Under the pieces are notes generated by a model. The model worked only from the letters and a program-made list of their open reading frames with translations. It did no database searches and was not told the DNA's origin. The position numbers and the translations under genes were made by a program. Below, one piece after another: positions 6,925-15,815 of a stretch of 56,643 nucleotides of DNA. Source of the stretch: an uncultured Lentisphaeria bacterium. GTDB taxonomy: Bacteria > Verrucomicrobiota > Lentisphaeria > Oligosphaerales > Oligosphaeraceae. The stretch's first letter is position 1. Each line of letters starts with the position of its first letter. The stretch is from NCBI GenBank assembly GCA_934661755.1, contig CAKUJM010000014.1:1-56643 (forward strand). The letters are read 5' to 3'.

Positions 6925-8705
6925 GCATCCTCCCCGAAGAGCGAATGCAGCTTTTCCGTCAGAGTCTTTTCGTGGGCCTTGATGCGCGTGGCGATATCGG
7001 CGGCCTTTTCCAGTTCCTTGTAGACATAGAAGACCCGCGTGAAGGGGATTTCGTAGCCGACCCTGGTCTTGGTCTTGTCAATCCACGCGCCGGGATTGTA
7101 CGGGAGTACCTCGCGGGCGAGATATTCATTGACATCCTCTCCGAGGGGGACGTTTTCCGTGTCGCGGCGGTCGGTGTCGGCGACTGGCCTGCCCTTTTTC
7201 AGCACCTTATTGCCGTTCTCGTCCACCATCGGGCTCTCCACGGTGATTTTGCGGTATCCGAAGTCGTCGTTCTCCATCAGCCTGGCGCGGCAGACGATTT
7301 CGCGACCGTTGTCCAGCGTCTCCTGGTAGTCCGCCGTGGCATACTCGCCGTAGGCGCGGACGATGAGGGCGCGGCAGGGGTCGGTGATGTCGTTCCGCTT
7401 GTTGCCGATGGGCTTACGGCGTGGCTCGTAGCACTGGCTTGCGTCGACGAGCAGCACCCTTCCCCGATGTGGTTCCGGCTTGTTCCTGGTCACAATCCAC
7501 ACATAGGTGGCGATGCCGGTATTGTAGAAGCTGTCGTTTGGCAGTTGCACGATGGCGTCCAGCCAGTCGTTTTCGATGAGATATCGCCGGATTTCGGAGG
7601 GTCCGGAGCCGGCGTCGCCGGTGAAGAGCGATGAGCCGTTCTGGATGATGGCCATGCGGCCCGTGCCCTCCCTGAGCTTGGCCACGCCGTTGAGGAGGAA
7701 GAGCATCTGTCCGTCGCCTTTGGAGGGCAATCCCGCGCCGAAGCGCCCCTGGGCGCCCTTGCGGGCCTCCGCCTCCACCGCCTTTGCCTCGCGTTTCCAG
7801 TCGATGCCGAAGGGTGGATTCGAGATGATGAAGTCGAAGGAATATCCGTCGAACTGGTCGTTGTTCAGGGTGTTTCCGAACTTCATGTTGTCGGGGTTGC
7901 CGCCGCGGATGAGCATGTCCGCCTTGGCGATGCCGTAGGTGAAGGGGTTGAGCTCCTGCCCGAAGCTGGTGGTCTCCATTTCGGCGTCAAGCTGGTGGAG
8001 GCGCTCCTCCATGCAGGTCAGCATCTGGCTTGTGCCCATCGTCATGTCGTAGATGGTCCTGGTGTCGCCCCCGGCGTTGCCGGTCACGAGCAGATCGCAC
8101 ATGGCGTAGATGATGTCGCGGCTGGTGAAGTGCGCCCCCGCCTCCTCGTCGTAGCTCTCGGAGAACCTCTGGACGAGATTTTCGAAGACGTACCCCATGT
8201 CCACCGCCGTCACCTTCCGGGGGCTCATGTCCGCCCTTTCGGAGCAGAAGTCGACGATGACCTGGTAGAGGAGATTCGAGTCGGCCATGCGCTTTATCTG
8301 GTCGCCGAAGCCCATCTGCGCCAGGATGTCCTGCACGTTGTCGGAGAAACCGTTGATGAATGCCCGGAAGTTGTCCTCGATGTTCTCCGCGTCCGCGCGC
8401 AGGGTCTCGAAGGTGAAGGGGCTGGTGTTGTAGAAGGCGTATCCGGACGCCTTCCGCAGGAAGCCGTCCTTCACGGCGAGGTGCCTGACCTCCTCGTATT
8501 TGTCCAGCACCGCCTGGCGGGTCGGCAGCAGGCAGTCATGGAAGCGCTTGACGACGGTCATCGGCAGGATGACCAGTCCGTACTCGTGGGGCTTGTATGC
8601 GCCGAACAGGGAATTGGCGACATTCCAGATGACCGACGCCATCTCCTGGATATTGCGGCCTACGGACTGGATGGGGTTTTCGGAGGTAATTTCGCGGGGC
8701 TTCAT
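6921..8705 (-). CDS. hsdM: Type I DNA methyltransferase subunit M (HsdM)
   Basis: Adenine-N6 methyltransferase subunit that protects host DNA and forms the M2S core with HsdS. The 594-residue protein contains motif IV NPPF (about 296-299, in FDFIISNPPFG) and the SAM-binding region around YDMTMGTSQML (about 219-229). The canonical form of that motif is DPxxGTGGML; the second glycine pair is replaced by SQ here, a variant of the family. It is the first gene of the island, with a candidate promoter/operator just upstream (8728-8757) and hsdS overlapping its stop codon. Confidence 0.94.
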   Translation of the reverse strand: MKPREITSENPIQSVGRNIQEMASVIWNVANSLFGAYKPHEYGLVILPMTVVKRFHDCLLPTRQAVLDKYEEVRHLAVKDGFLRKASGYAFYNTSPFTFETLRADAENIEDNFRAFINGFSDNVQDILAQMGFGDQIKRMADSNLLYQVIVDFCSERADMSPRKVTAVDMGYVFENLVQRFSESYDEEAGAHFTSRDIIYAMCDLLVTGNAGGDTRTIYDMTMGTSQMLTCMEERLHQLDAEMETTSFGQELNPFTYGIAKADMLIRGGNPDNMKFGNTLNNDQFDGYSFDFIISNPPFGIDWKREAKAVEAEARKGAQGRFGAGLPSKGDGQMLFLLNGVAKLREGTGRMAIIQNGSSLFTGDAGSGPSEIRRYLIENDWLDAIVQLPNDSFYNTGIATYVWIVTRNKPEPHRGRVLLVDASQCYEPRRKPIGNKRNDITDPCRALIVRAYGEYATADYQETLDNGREIVCRARLMENDDFGYRKITVESPMVDENGNKVLKKGRPVADTDRRDTENVPLGEDVNEYLAREVLPYNPGAWIDKTKTRVGYEIPFTRVFYVYKELEKAADIATRIKAHEKTLTEKLHSLFGEDA

Positions 8706-8727
8706 TGTTTTTGGGGGTTGCAGCTGC

Positions 8728-8757
8728 CATTGTCGATAGCCATATTATACGACAATG
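8728..8757 (-). promoter_or_regulatory. hsdM promoter/operator: perfect inverted repeat enclosing TATAAT
   Basis: CATTGTCG (8728-8735) and CGACAATG (8750-8757) form a perfect 8-bp inverted repeat with a 14-bp spacer. Read on the minus strand, the spacer holds a perfect -10 box, TATAAT (8749-8744), placing transcription start about 30 bases before the hsdM ATG. No strong -35 is visible. A dimeric repressor bound to the arms would cover the -10 box, so autoregulation of the island is likely. Confidence 0.6.
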
Positions 8758-8854
8758 CAGGCAAAAAAATCACGCCGTCCGCCAAAAAAACGCAAATTGG
8801 CGGCCTGGCAACGCGGCGGCACCTGTCCTGGCGCCACCGCCCGGATTGGGCCGA

Positions 8855-8901
8855 CAACAAAAATCCCCCAGCTGGCGGAGGGGGCCGCCGACGGGGGGAT
8901 G
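8855..8901 (-). terminator. Rho-independent terminator of the tRNA-Arg transcript
   Basis: On the minus strand ATCCCCC (8900-8894) pairs with GGGGGAT (8869-8863), with an inner GGCGG/CCGCC stem, followed by TTTTTGTTG. It lies 12 bases past the tRNA 3' end. Confidence 0.75.
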
Positions 8902-8912
8902 GCAAAAGATGA

Positions 8913-8989
8913 TGGTACACCGGGCGAGATTCGAACTCGCGACCTAAAGTTTAGGAAACTTTTGCTCTATCCAACTGAGCTACCGGTGC
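8913..8989 (-). tRNA. tRNA-Arg (anticodon CCU)
   Basis: The 77-nt cloverleaf folds completely. The acceptor stem is GCACCGG/CCGGTGT with a G1-U72 wobble, and the D stem is GCTC/GAGC. The anticodon stem AAAGT/ACTTT encloses loop TTCCTAA with anticodon CCT, and the T stem GCGAG/CTCGC encloses TTCGAAT. The discriminator is A and CCA is encoded. It reads the rare codon AGG. Its 3' end faces the restriction-modification island. Confidence 0.96.
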
Positions 8990-9021
8990 ATGATGGGGTG
9001 AACGGCTGTCTCCGGGATGGG

Positions 9022-10023
9022 TCAGCCCAGCGACTGGCAGATGGTGATTGCCGCCACGCCGACGATATCCTCGGCGGAGCATCCACGCGACAGGTCGGAG
9101 ACCGGCTTGGCCAGCCCCTGGAGGATTGGCCCGTAGGCATCGGCGCCGGCCAGGCGCTGGACCATCTTGTAGCAGATGTTCCCGCAGTTCAAATCCGGGA
9201 AAATCAGCACATTGGCGCTGCCGGCAAGCGGGCTGCCCGGCGCCTTCTGCGCGGAAACCGCAGGCACCAGCGCGGCATCGGCTTGGAGCTCGCCGTCGAC
9301 AACCGCGTCGATGCCCTGCTCCGACACCCTGGCGGCGCACTTTCCGGCGGCCTCGACCACCTTGTCGATGATCGGATCCTTGGCGCTGCCCTTCGACGAG
9401 CAGCTCAGGAAGGCGACATGCGGCTGCTTTCCCAACAGTGCCTGGCAGGTCTTGATGGTCGCCATGGCGATGTCAACCAGCCCGTCGGCATCGGGGTTGA
9501 TATTGACTCCGCAATCGGCGAAAACCAGGGTGTTCTCGCCATTGGGCGCCGGAGTCTTCAGATCCATGATGAAGCAGCTGGACGCGGACTTGATCCCCGG
9601 CGCGGTGCCGACACAGGCGAAGGCGCTGCGAAGCATGTCGGCAGTGGAGGCGATCGAGCCGGCCACCATGGCATCCGCCTTGTCGGTCTTCATCATCAAG
9701 TTGGCAAAATGAAGCCGGTTGAGCACCGCCTTGGCGGCATCGTCCATCGAGATGCCCTTCTTCTTGCGGCGTTCATAGAAAACCTGGGTGAACTCCTCCA
9801 GCCACGGCGACTTCGTCCAGTCCAGCACCTGGACGTCCATGCCCGCAAAGACCGCGGGGTCGCCGATCTCTTCCGGAGTCGCCAGCACGACCACCTTGGC
9901 CATCTTCCGGGTGGCGATGATCTGGGCGGCCTTGACGACCCGCGGGTCATTGCCTTCCGGCATCACCAGGGTCTTGCAGGCCGCGGTGGCCTTCTCTATC
10001 AAACTGTCAATGAACTTGGCCAT
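9022..10023 (-). CDS. pta: Phosphate acetyltransferase
   Basis: Converts acetyl-CoA and phosphate to acetyl phosphate, the first step of fermentative acetate production. The 333-residue protein is the short, single-domain form, without the N-terminal P-loop domain of the E. coli enzyme. Family features include the N-terminal LVMPEGNDPRVVKAA, FADCGVNINPD in the middle and the C-terminal NVLIFPDLNCGNICYKMVQR block. It follows ackA by 20 bp and is surely cotranscribed with it. Confidence 0.95.
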   Translation of the reverse strand: MAKFIDSLIEKATAACKTLVMPEGNDPRVVKAAQIIATRKMAKVVVLATPEEIGDPAVFAGMDVQVLDWTKSPWLEEFTQVFYERRKKKGISMDDAAKAVLNRLHFANLMMKTDKADAMVAGSIASTADMLRSAFACVGTAPGIKSASSCFIMDLKTPAPNGENTLVFADCGVNINPDADGLVDIAMATIKTCQALLGKQPHVAFLSCSSKGSAKDPIIDKVVEAAGKCAARVSEQGIDAVVDGELQADAALVPAVSAQKAPGSPLAGSANVLIFPDLNCGNICYKMVQRLAGADAYGPILQGLAKPVSDLSRGCSAEDIVGVAAITICQSLG

Positions 10024-10043
10024 AATCTTGATTCTTCCAGTGG

Positions 10044-11237
10044 TTATTTGTCGCAGATTGCCACGGTTTCCATCGCGATCATGAGTTCCTCATTGGTCGG
10101 GATCACCGCCGCAACCGGAACGCTTCCCGGCTTGGAGATGACTATTTCCTTCCCGCGGTTCTGGTTGGCGGCCTCGTCCAGACGGCATCCCACCACGCCG
10201 AGGGCGCCGACGATTCGTTCGCGGGTCTCCGGGGAATTCTCGCCGATCCCGCCGGTGAAGAGGATCGCATCCGCTCCGCCCAGCAGGAAGTAGTATCCGC
10301 CGACGTATTGGACCAGGCGGTGGATGAACATCTCGTAGGCTTCCCGGGCATGCTCATTGCCCGCCGCGCGCGCGGCGTCGATATCCCGCATGTCGCTGGA
10401 AATCCCCGAAACCCCCAGCAGGCCGGATTTCTTGTTCAGGATGGTGTCGATCTCCGCCGCCGAGAGCCCCTCCTGCTGCTGCAGGAAGGTGACGACCGCC
10501 GGATCCAAATCGCCGGAGCGCGTGCCCATCACCAGCCCGGTGAGCGGGGTGAGGCCCATCGAGGTGTCGACCACTTTGCCGCCCTTGACGGCGCAGACGC
10601 TGGAGCCATTGCCCAGATGGCAGCTGATCACCCGGGCGGAGGCGGGATCCAGCCCCAGGAAGCGGCAGACCTCGCCATAGACATACTTGTGGCTGGTGCC
10701 ATGGAAGCCGTACTTGCGCACCGCGTACTTGTCATAGTACTTGCGGGGGATGGCGTACATGTACGCCTCCGGCCCCATGGACATGTGGAACGCAGTGTCG
10801 AACACCGCGACATTCGGCACGCCCGGGAATGCCTCCTCGCAGGCCTCGATGCCGCCCAGATTGGCGGGGTTGTGCAACGGCCCCAGCAGAAAGCAGTCGC
10901 GGATCACCTTCTTGACATCGTCATCCACCAGAATCGGCTGCGAGAACTTTGCGCCGCCATGCAGCACCCGGTGGCCGATGGCGCCAATCTCCTGCAGGCT
11001 GCCAATGACTCCGACCTGCGCATCGGCCATCTTGCCGCAGATGGACTTGAGCGCCTCGCTGTGCCTGCTGATGCTCAGCGGCTCCTCGACCTTCTGCCCG
11101 CGGGCCTGGTAGGTCAGCTTGGTGCCGTCCATCCCGATGCGCTCAACAATACCCTTGCACAACATTGACTTGTCCGCCATGTCAAACAACATGAACTTCA
11201 ATGACGAACTGCCGGAATTGATTACTAAGACTTTCAC
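10044..11237 (-). CDS. ackA: Acetate kinase
   Basis: Transfers phosphate from acetyl phosphate to ADP, giving ATP and acetate by substrate-level phosphorylation. The 397-residue length is typical. Signatures are VLVINSGSSSLKFMLFDM at the N terminus, the FDTAFH segment, the HLGNGSS phosphate loop, the DTSMGLTPLTGLVMGTRSGD block and FTGGIGENS near the C terminus. It is first of the ackA-pta pair. With the hydrogenase at 31.7-36 kb it fits a fermentative anaerobe that disposes of electrons as H2. Confidence 0.97.
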   Translation of the reverse strand: MKVLVINSGSSSLKFMLFDMADKSMLCKGIVERIGMDGTKLTYQARGQKVEEPLSISRHSEALKSICGKMADAQVGVIGSLQEIGAIGHRVLHGGAKFSQPILVDDDVKKVIRDCFLLGPLHNPANLGGIEACEEAFPGVPNVAVFDTAFHMSMGPEAYMYAIPRKYYDKYAVRKYGFHGTSHKYVYGEVCRFLGLDPASARVISCHLGNGSSVCAVKGGKVVDTSMGLTPLTGLVMGTRSGDLDPAVVTFLQQQEGLSAAEIDTILNKKSGLLGVSGISSDMRDIDAARAAGNEHAREAYEMFIHRLVQYVGGYYFLLGGADAILFTGGIGENSPETRERIVGALGVVGCRLDEAANQNRGKEIVISKPGSVPVAAVIPTNEELMIAMETVAICDK

Positions 11238-11433
11238 CTGCTAGATTCTCCTCTCCGCCGCATGGGAGGGCGCGGCGGGATGGACCATGACGTAAATCGA
11301 CAGACTTGACGCGTAATTCGCGTAATATAACCCCTCCAGCGCGCTCCCGGACACACCGCCGCAGATATTTTGCCCGCCTCCGGCGTCAAAAGCGCGCCGA
11401 CGGCGGGCATGGGGCGGGGCGCGGCGTCCGCCT

Positions 11434-14028
11434 CTACAAATTATCCACCATGCAGTTAAGCATGCCGTCATCGCTGGAGCCGGTGGCGATGGCGGCGGGG
11501 CTCATCATCGGCCTTGCCTTTTGGCGGCGGTGAAGCTCCGCCTTTTTCTGCTCCGACTCCGGGACGGCATTCTCCTTAATCCATCCCGCGATGGCATCCT
11601 CCACCAGCTCGGACGGCGTATGCCACAGTCCATTTTCGTAAACCAGCCGCGCGGCAAGCAGCGTCTGGGTGCGCTTCTCCTTCAGCTCCTTGTTCACCTC
11701 TTCCGCCTTGTCGCGCATTGACTTGCTGCGGCGGTTGGTGAAGACCTCCATTATCTTGTTGACCTCGCGTTCAATGACCGCGGCATTCAGCTCCGGTTCA
11801 AAGCGTGCGCGGATTTCCTCCGGCATATCCGCCTTGACGACCGTCTTCTGGCTGATCCAGATCCTGGCGGAGCCGCAGTTTCTGAACACCCCGGTGTAGG
11901 TGCGCATCGGCGTGTTGCCGGTGCGGAACTGTATGCTCACCCGCTGACCCTCGCGGTACAGCGGATATCTCTCCTTGGCGGCGGCGATTTCATCCTGGCG
12001 CTTCTTCTCGAAATCCACCTGGTATTGCGGCATTTCATCCACCATCTTCTGGGCGTCCTTCCACAGCTGGCCGTCGTTGCGGATATCCAATTCACGATAT
12101 GCGGTGGCGGCGTCGGCGAAGCGGCAGTTGAAGAGGCGGTTGATTTCAGTCCTGCACTCGTCCTTCTGGCTATCCACCAGCGTGCGGCCGCCGTCCAGGA
12201 GAGTCGGCGCGTGCCGGCGCGCCCAAAGCACCACCTGCTCCCGGATCTGCCGGCATTTCCGCTCGCTTTGCCTGTACCCGTATGCCCCCTGGAGGTCGTC
12301 ATCGAAGGACAGCCTGCCCGGCGTGTTGCACAACTCGGCATTGCCGGCGCCCATGGCATTCCCCGCCGAAGCGGCCTTCTCAAACCACTCCCGTGCATCA
12401 TCGGCCGACTGGGGCACGCCATCGCCATTCAGGTAGCAGTACCCGAGATTGAGCATCGACGCCTCGTCGCCCAGCTCCGCCGCCTTTGCATACCACTTCA
12501 CCGCCTCTTCCGGATTGCGGGCGACCCGGTCCGCAAGGTAATAGCAATTTCCCAGCTGGCGCATCGCGATGACCGAGCCATTTTCCGCCGCCCGGAGGAA
12601 ATACTCCAACGCCTTGTCGGGGGACTGCCTTGTGCCCTCGCCGTAATAGTAGCAGTATCCGACGCAGTACTGCGCTTCGGCCAGCCCCTGTTCCGCGGCC
12701 TCCTTGTACCAGCGCAGCGCCTCCTTCAGATTCTGCTTCACCCCGTTGCCCAGGGCATAGCAGTTGGCCAGGTGGAACTGCGCCATCGGCAGCCCCTGCC
12801 CCGCGGCCCTGGAATACCAGCGGAAGGCGCCGGTCAGGCTGGGCAGGCATCCCCGTGACGTCGCATAGCAGCGCGCCAGACGATATTGCGCAACCGCGCT
12901 GTTGCCATCCAATGACGACCTGTACCACTTGAGCACCGCCTTGCTGTAGTGTTCAAAGGCGCTCTCCTCGTCCTTGCCGACCCCAAGGCCCCGGTCGTGA
13001 AGATACCCCAGCAGATATTGGGCGAATGCCACCCCGCTGGCCGCGGATCTGGCAAGGCAATCCGCGGCGGCGGAGACATTGCGCTCCACGCCCGTCCCCT
13101 TCAGGAAGCAAAGACCGAGAAAGCATTGCGCCACCGCGTCGCCGTTTTCCGCGGCGGCATTGAACCAGCGGAACGCCTCGCCGGCGTCGGCCTCCACTCC
13201 CAGCCCGTAGTAGCAGGCCTTGCCCATCATGAGCTGGGCCGCGGCATCCCCCTGCTCCGCCGCCTGGTGATACAATTTCACCGCCTCCCCGCGGTTCTGC
13301 TCCACGCCTCTGCCATCCGCATAGCAGTTGCCAAGCGCAAGCTGGGCCGCGGCAAGGCCCTTTTGCGCCAGGATCGTATAGAAGCGGATCGCCTCGGGCA
13401 TGTTCCGGGTGGCGTCGTCGCCAGTCTCATAGAGCCTGGCCAGGGAGAACTGGGCTTCCGCCACGCCATTTTCCTCGGCGGCGCGATACCACTTCAAGGC
13501 CTGTTCGGGGAACCTGGCCACGCCAAAGCCATTGTCGTAGCAACGGCCCAGCTTGTATTGCGCCTCGCCATTGCCCTTGTCCGCCGCCAGGGAATACCAC
13601 CTGACCGCCAGAAAGTAATTCTGCGGGACGCCATCGCCGTCATAACAGCGGTTGCCCATCTCCAGTTGCGCCTCCACATCACCCTTCCCGGCCTTGCGCT
13701 GCAGCTCCAGGATGTCCATGACCTCCGCGGGGTATGACGCCTTGAACTCCTCCATGGCCTCCTTCGGCGACGCCGAGCGGTTAATTATCGCCTCCAGATT
13801 CCCCCGCGCCCGACGCCTTTCCGCCGGATCCTGGTAGGTGCGGTCGATATATCCCTCGATCAAGGCAATTGCATCCTCGTATCCCGCCCTGTCATTGCCG
13901 CCAAACAACGACGACAGCGACACCGACGGCCTGGCGCTTTGCGTCTCCTTCTTTTCGCCCTTGCCGCAGGAGGCCAGCGCCAGCGAAATGCAGGCAGAAA
14001 ACAACACGACACTCTTCATGGCGACCAT
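11434..14028 (-). CDS. Sel1-repeat lipoprotein with unknown C-terminal domain
   Basis: An 864-residue exported protein. The N terminus (MVAMKSVVLFSACISLALASC) is a lipoprotein signal with lipobox LASC, cysteine about residue 21. About twelve Sel1-like tetratricopeptide repeats of 36 residues follow, with the pattern AQxxLGxCYxxGxGVxxxxxEAxxWYxxAAExG, forming a protein-interaction solenoid. The last roughly 290 residues are not Sel1; they are rich in charged helices and include a WISQKTVVKADMPEEIRARF segment I do not recognise. The start at 14028 has AGGAG six bases upstream; an open frame extends to 14088. It follows a related frameshifted Sel1 gene by 80 bp. Confidence 0.85.
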   Translation of the reverse strand: MVAMKSVVLFSACISLALASCGKGEKKETQSARPSVSLSSLFGGNDRAGYEDAIALIEGYIDRTYQDPAERRRARGNLEAIINRSASPKEAMEEFKASYPAEVMDILELQRKAGKGDVEAQLEMGNRCYDGDGVPQNYFLAVRWYSLAADKGNGEAQYKLGRCYDNGFGVARFPEQALKWYRAAEENGVAEAQFSLARLYETGDDATRNMPEAIRFYTILAQKGLAAAQLALGNCYADGRGVEQNRGEAVKLYHQAAEQGDAAAQLMMGKACYYGLGVEADAGEAFRWFNAAAENGDAVAQCFLGLCFLKGTGVERNVSAAADCLARSAASGVAFAQYLLGYLHDRGLGVGKDEESAFEHYSKAVLKWYRSSLDGNSAVAQYRLARCYATSRGCLPSLTGAFRWYSRAAGQGLPMAQFHLANCYALGNGVKQNLKEALRWYKEAAEQGLAEAQYCVGYCYYYGEGTRQSPDKALEYFLRAAENGSVIAMRQLGNCYYLADRVARNPEEAVKWYAKAAELGDEASMLNLGYCYLNGDGVPQSADDAREWFEKAASAGNAMGAGNAELCNTPGRLSFDDDLQGAYGYRQSERKCRQIREQVVLWARRHAPTLLDGGRTLVDSQKDECRTEINRLFNCRFADAATAYRELDIRNDGQLWKDAQKMVDEMPQYQVDFEKKRQDEIAAAKERYPLYREGQRVSIQFRTGNTPMRTYTGVFRNCGSARIWISQKTVVKADMPEEIRARFEPELNAAVIEREVNKIMEVFTNRRSKSMRDKAEEVNKELKEKRTQTLLAARLVYENGLWHTPSELVEDAIAGWIKENAVPESEQKKAELHRRQKARPMMSPAAIATGSSDDGMLNCMVDNL

Positions 14029-14108
14029 CAACCTCTCCTGCACGATGCGGCAATCCTCAGCGGCCATATTGGAAAAAGCGATCTTCATTCTTCCTTTCCT
14101 CCCTCATG

Positions 14109-15604
14109 TCACCAGTCGATGTTCTGGTTGCGCATTTCCCGCTGGGCGTCGCTGTTCCCCCGGCGTGCCGCGTCCCTGTAGTACCTCGTGGCGATGATTT
14201 CGTCCATGGGGACTCCGTATCCATGGAGATAGCATTTGCCCAGCAGGTAGCAAGCCTCGACATTGCCGGCGGCGAGCGCCTTCCGGAACAGCTCCACCGC
14301 GCGGGAGTAATCCATTTTCATGCCCGAGCCGGTCAAATAGCATTTTCCCAATGCGACCTGGGCGTCGACATGCCCCTGGTTGGCGGCATTCAAATACCAT
14401 TTTGCCGCTTCACGCATATCGTATTCGACGCCCTGGCCATTTTCGTAGCAAAGCCCCAGCAGATACTGTGCATTTGCCGAGCCTTTTTCCGCAACCGGCC
14501 GAAGCCAGCGCACCGCCATGGCATAATTCTGGCTCACGCCTTCGCCCATGACGTAGCACTTTGCCAAACTGAACTGCGCCTGCGCATTTCCCGCGTTCGC
14601 CGCCTCTGCATACCACTTTGCCGCCTCGACCATGTTTCTTGGCACAAGCGCGCCCTCCTCGTAGACGCATCCCAATTTGTACTGTGCGGCATCCACGCCG
14701 TTGGCGGCAGCCTTGCGCAGCCATTCCAGCCCCATCTCGTTGTCCTTCCCGGTTCCATCGCCATTGAGATAGCAAAGCGCCAGATTCCACTGGGCGGCGC
14801 TGACCTCCATCTCCGCCGCCTTCCTGTACCATCTGAAGCCTTGACGGGATCCCGCCGTCCCAGGCTCCCCTTGTCATACAGCAGGGCGAGGTTGAATGCA
14901 GAACTGCCAACTTCATTGGCGGAGAGCCGAAACCATTGCGCCGCCTCGAAGACATCGCTCTCCACGCCCCGCCCATTGGCATGGAAAAGCCCCAGATAGA
15001 ATTGCGCCTCCGCATATCCCTGCACGGCGGCCTTTTCGTACCACTTCACGGCCTCGAAATCCGATTTCAGGGTTCCAATGCCATCGTTATAGCAGTTACC
15101 GACCTCGCATTGCGCCTTCACGACGCCATTTTCGGCGGCCTTCACATACCATTTGAACATTTCCGAAGACGACTGCCTGAAGCCATCCAGCCCGCCGGCA
15201 TGGCATTCCGCCAGCCGAAGCTGGGCGGCGGCGCTGCCGGCCTCGGCCGCGGCCACGAACCACTTCCTCCATTCGCCGTCACGGCCGCAATCCCTGTAGT
15301 ATTGCGCCAGGGAATAATATGCGTCCCCCCGGCCAAACTCCTGCTGTCCCGGAATCGCCCCGTTCTCCCACGCAGGCTTGTACTTGTCCTTGATCTGCGC
15401 GATCTTCTTCTCCACCGGGAGCTTGTCGTCATCCATGATCGCGACCAGCCCCTTGATGGATGCCCGGTAGGCCAGCGGGGTGTTGTATGCGTTGGCGATA
15501 TACGCCGCGGCGGTGGCGACCGTGTCCTCGTATTCATCCGCCGAGCAGATGGGGACCATGGCGATGCCGGCGACCAGCGCCAGCACGATGTTGAAGACTT
15601 TCAT
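14109..15604 (-). pseudogene. Exported Sel1-repeat protein, interrupted by a -1 frameshift
   Basis: Two overlapping frames form one gene. The upstream frame starts at 15604 with a Sec signal peptide (MKVFNIVLALVAGIAMVPICSA) and about four Sel1 repeats, up to the segment LLYDKG...DPVK. The reading then continues in the other frame at GFRWYRKAAEME, with six more Sel1 repeats to a stop at 14109. The break lies about 14839-14846 (minus strand GTCAAGGCTTC) and is repaired by one extra base, so a single base appears lost. No slippery heptamer is present, so programmed frameshifting is unlikely. It is a fresh pseudogene or a sequencing error. Intact, it would encode about 498 residues. Confidence 0.85.
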
Positions 15605-15726
15605 GGTATATGTCGTATCCTTGATTTGGCCTGCCGGAGCGGGGCGGCACAGGACAGGCGTCTGGGGCATGGGATGTCGGGATGCATGTCACGGAACTAC
15701 TACCTGCCGTCATTGAATTTCTTACA

Positions 15727-15815
15727 CCATGGATTCGTGAAGCGGGTCCAGTCGGCACATGAATGTCGTGAGGGTTGGTGCTTTTGCGCCATGGTTTCGT
15801 CATCCGCGTCCGGGG
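15727..15815. repeat. Dispersed inverted-repeat element, copy A (partial)
   Basis: Positions 15759-15815 contain the arm gaatgtcgtga...ttggtg followed by cttttgcgccatg and tttcgtcat, shared with the copies at 39059-39182 and 46051-46172. A second arm-like segment (ggattcgtgaagcggg) lies at 15731-15746. The element ends exactly against the stop codon of the pseudouridine synthase gene. Confidence 0.7.

Noticed and set aside
8913..8989. Attachment site duplication at the tRNA-Arg 3' end
   Set aside because: No copy of the tRNA 3' sequence was found near the far end of the island (1-381), and no integrase gene is in the window.
14836..14850. Programmed -1 frameshifting in the Sel1 gene
   Set aside because: The junction GTCAAGGCTTC has no slippery heptamer and no obvious downstream pseudoknot; a single-base loss explains it.
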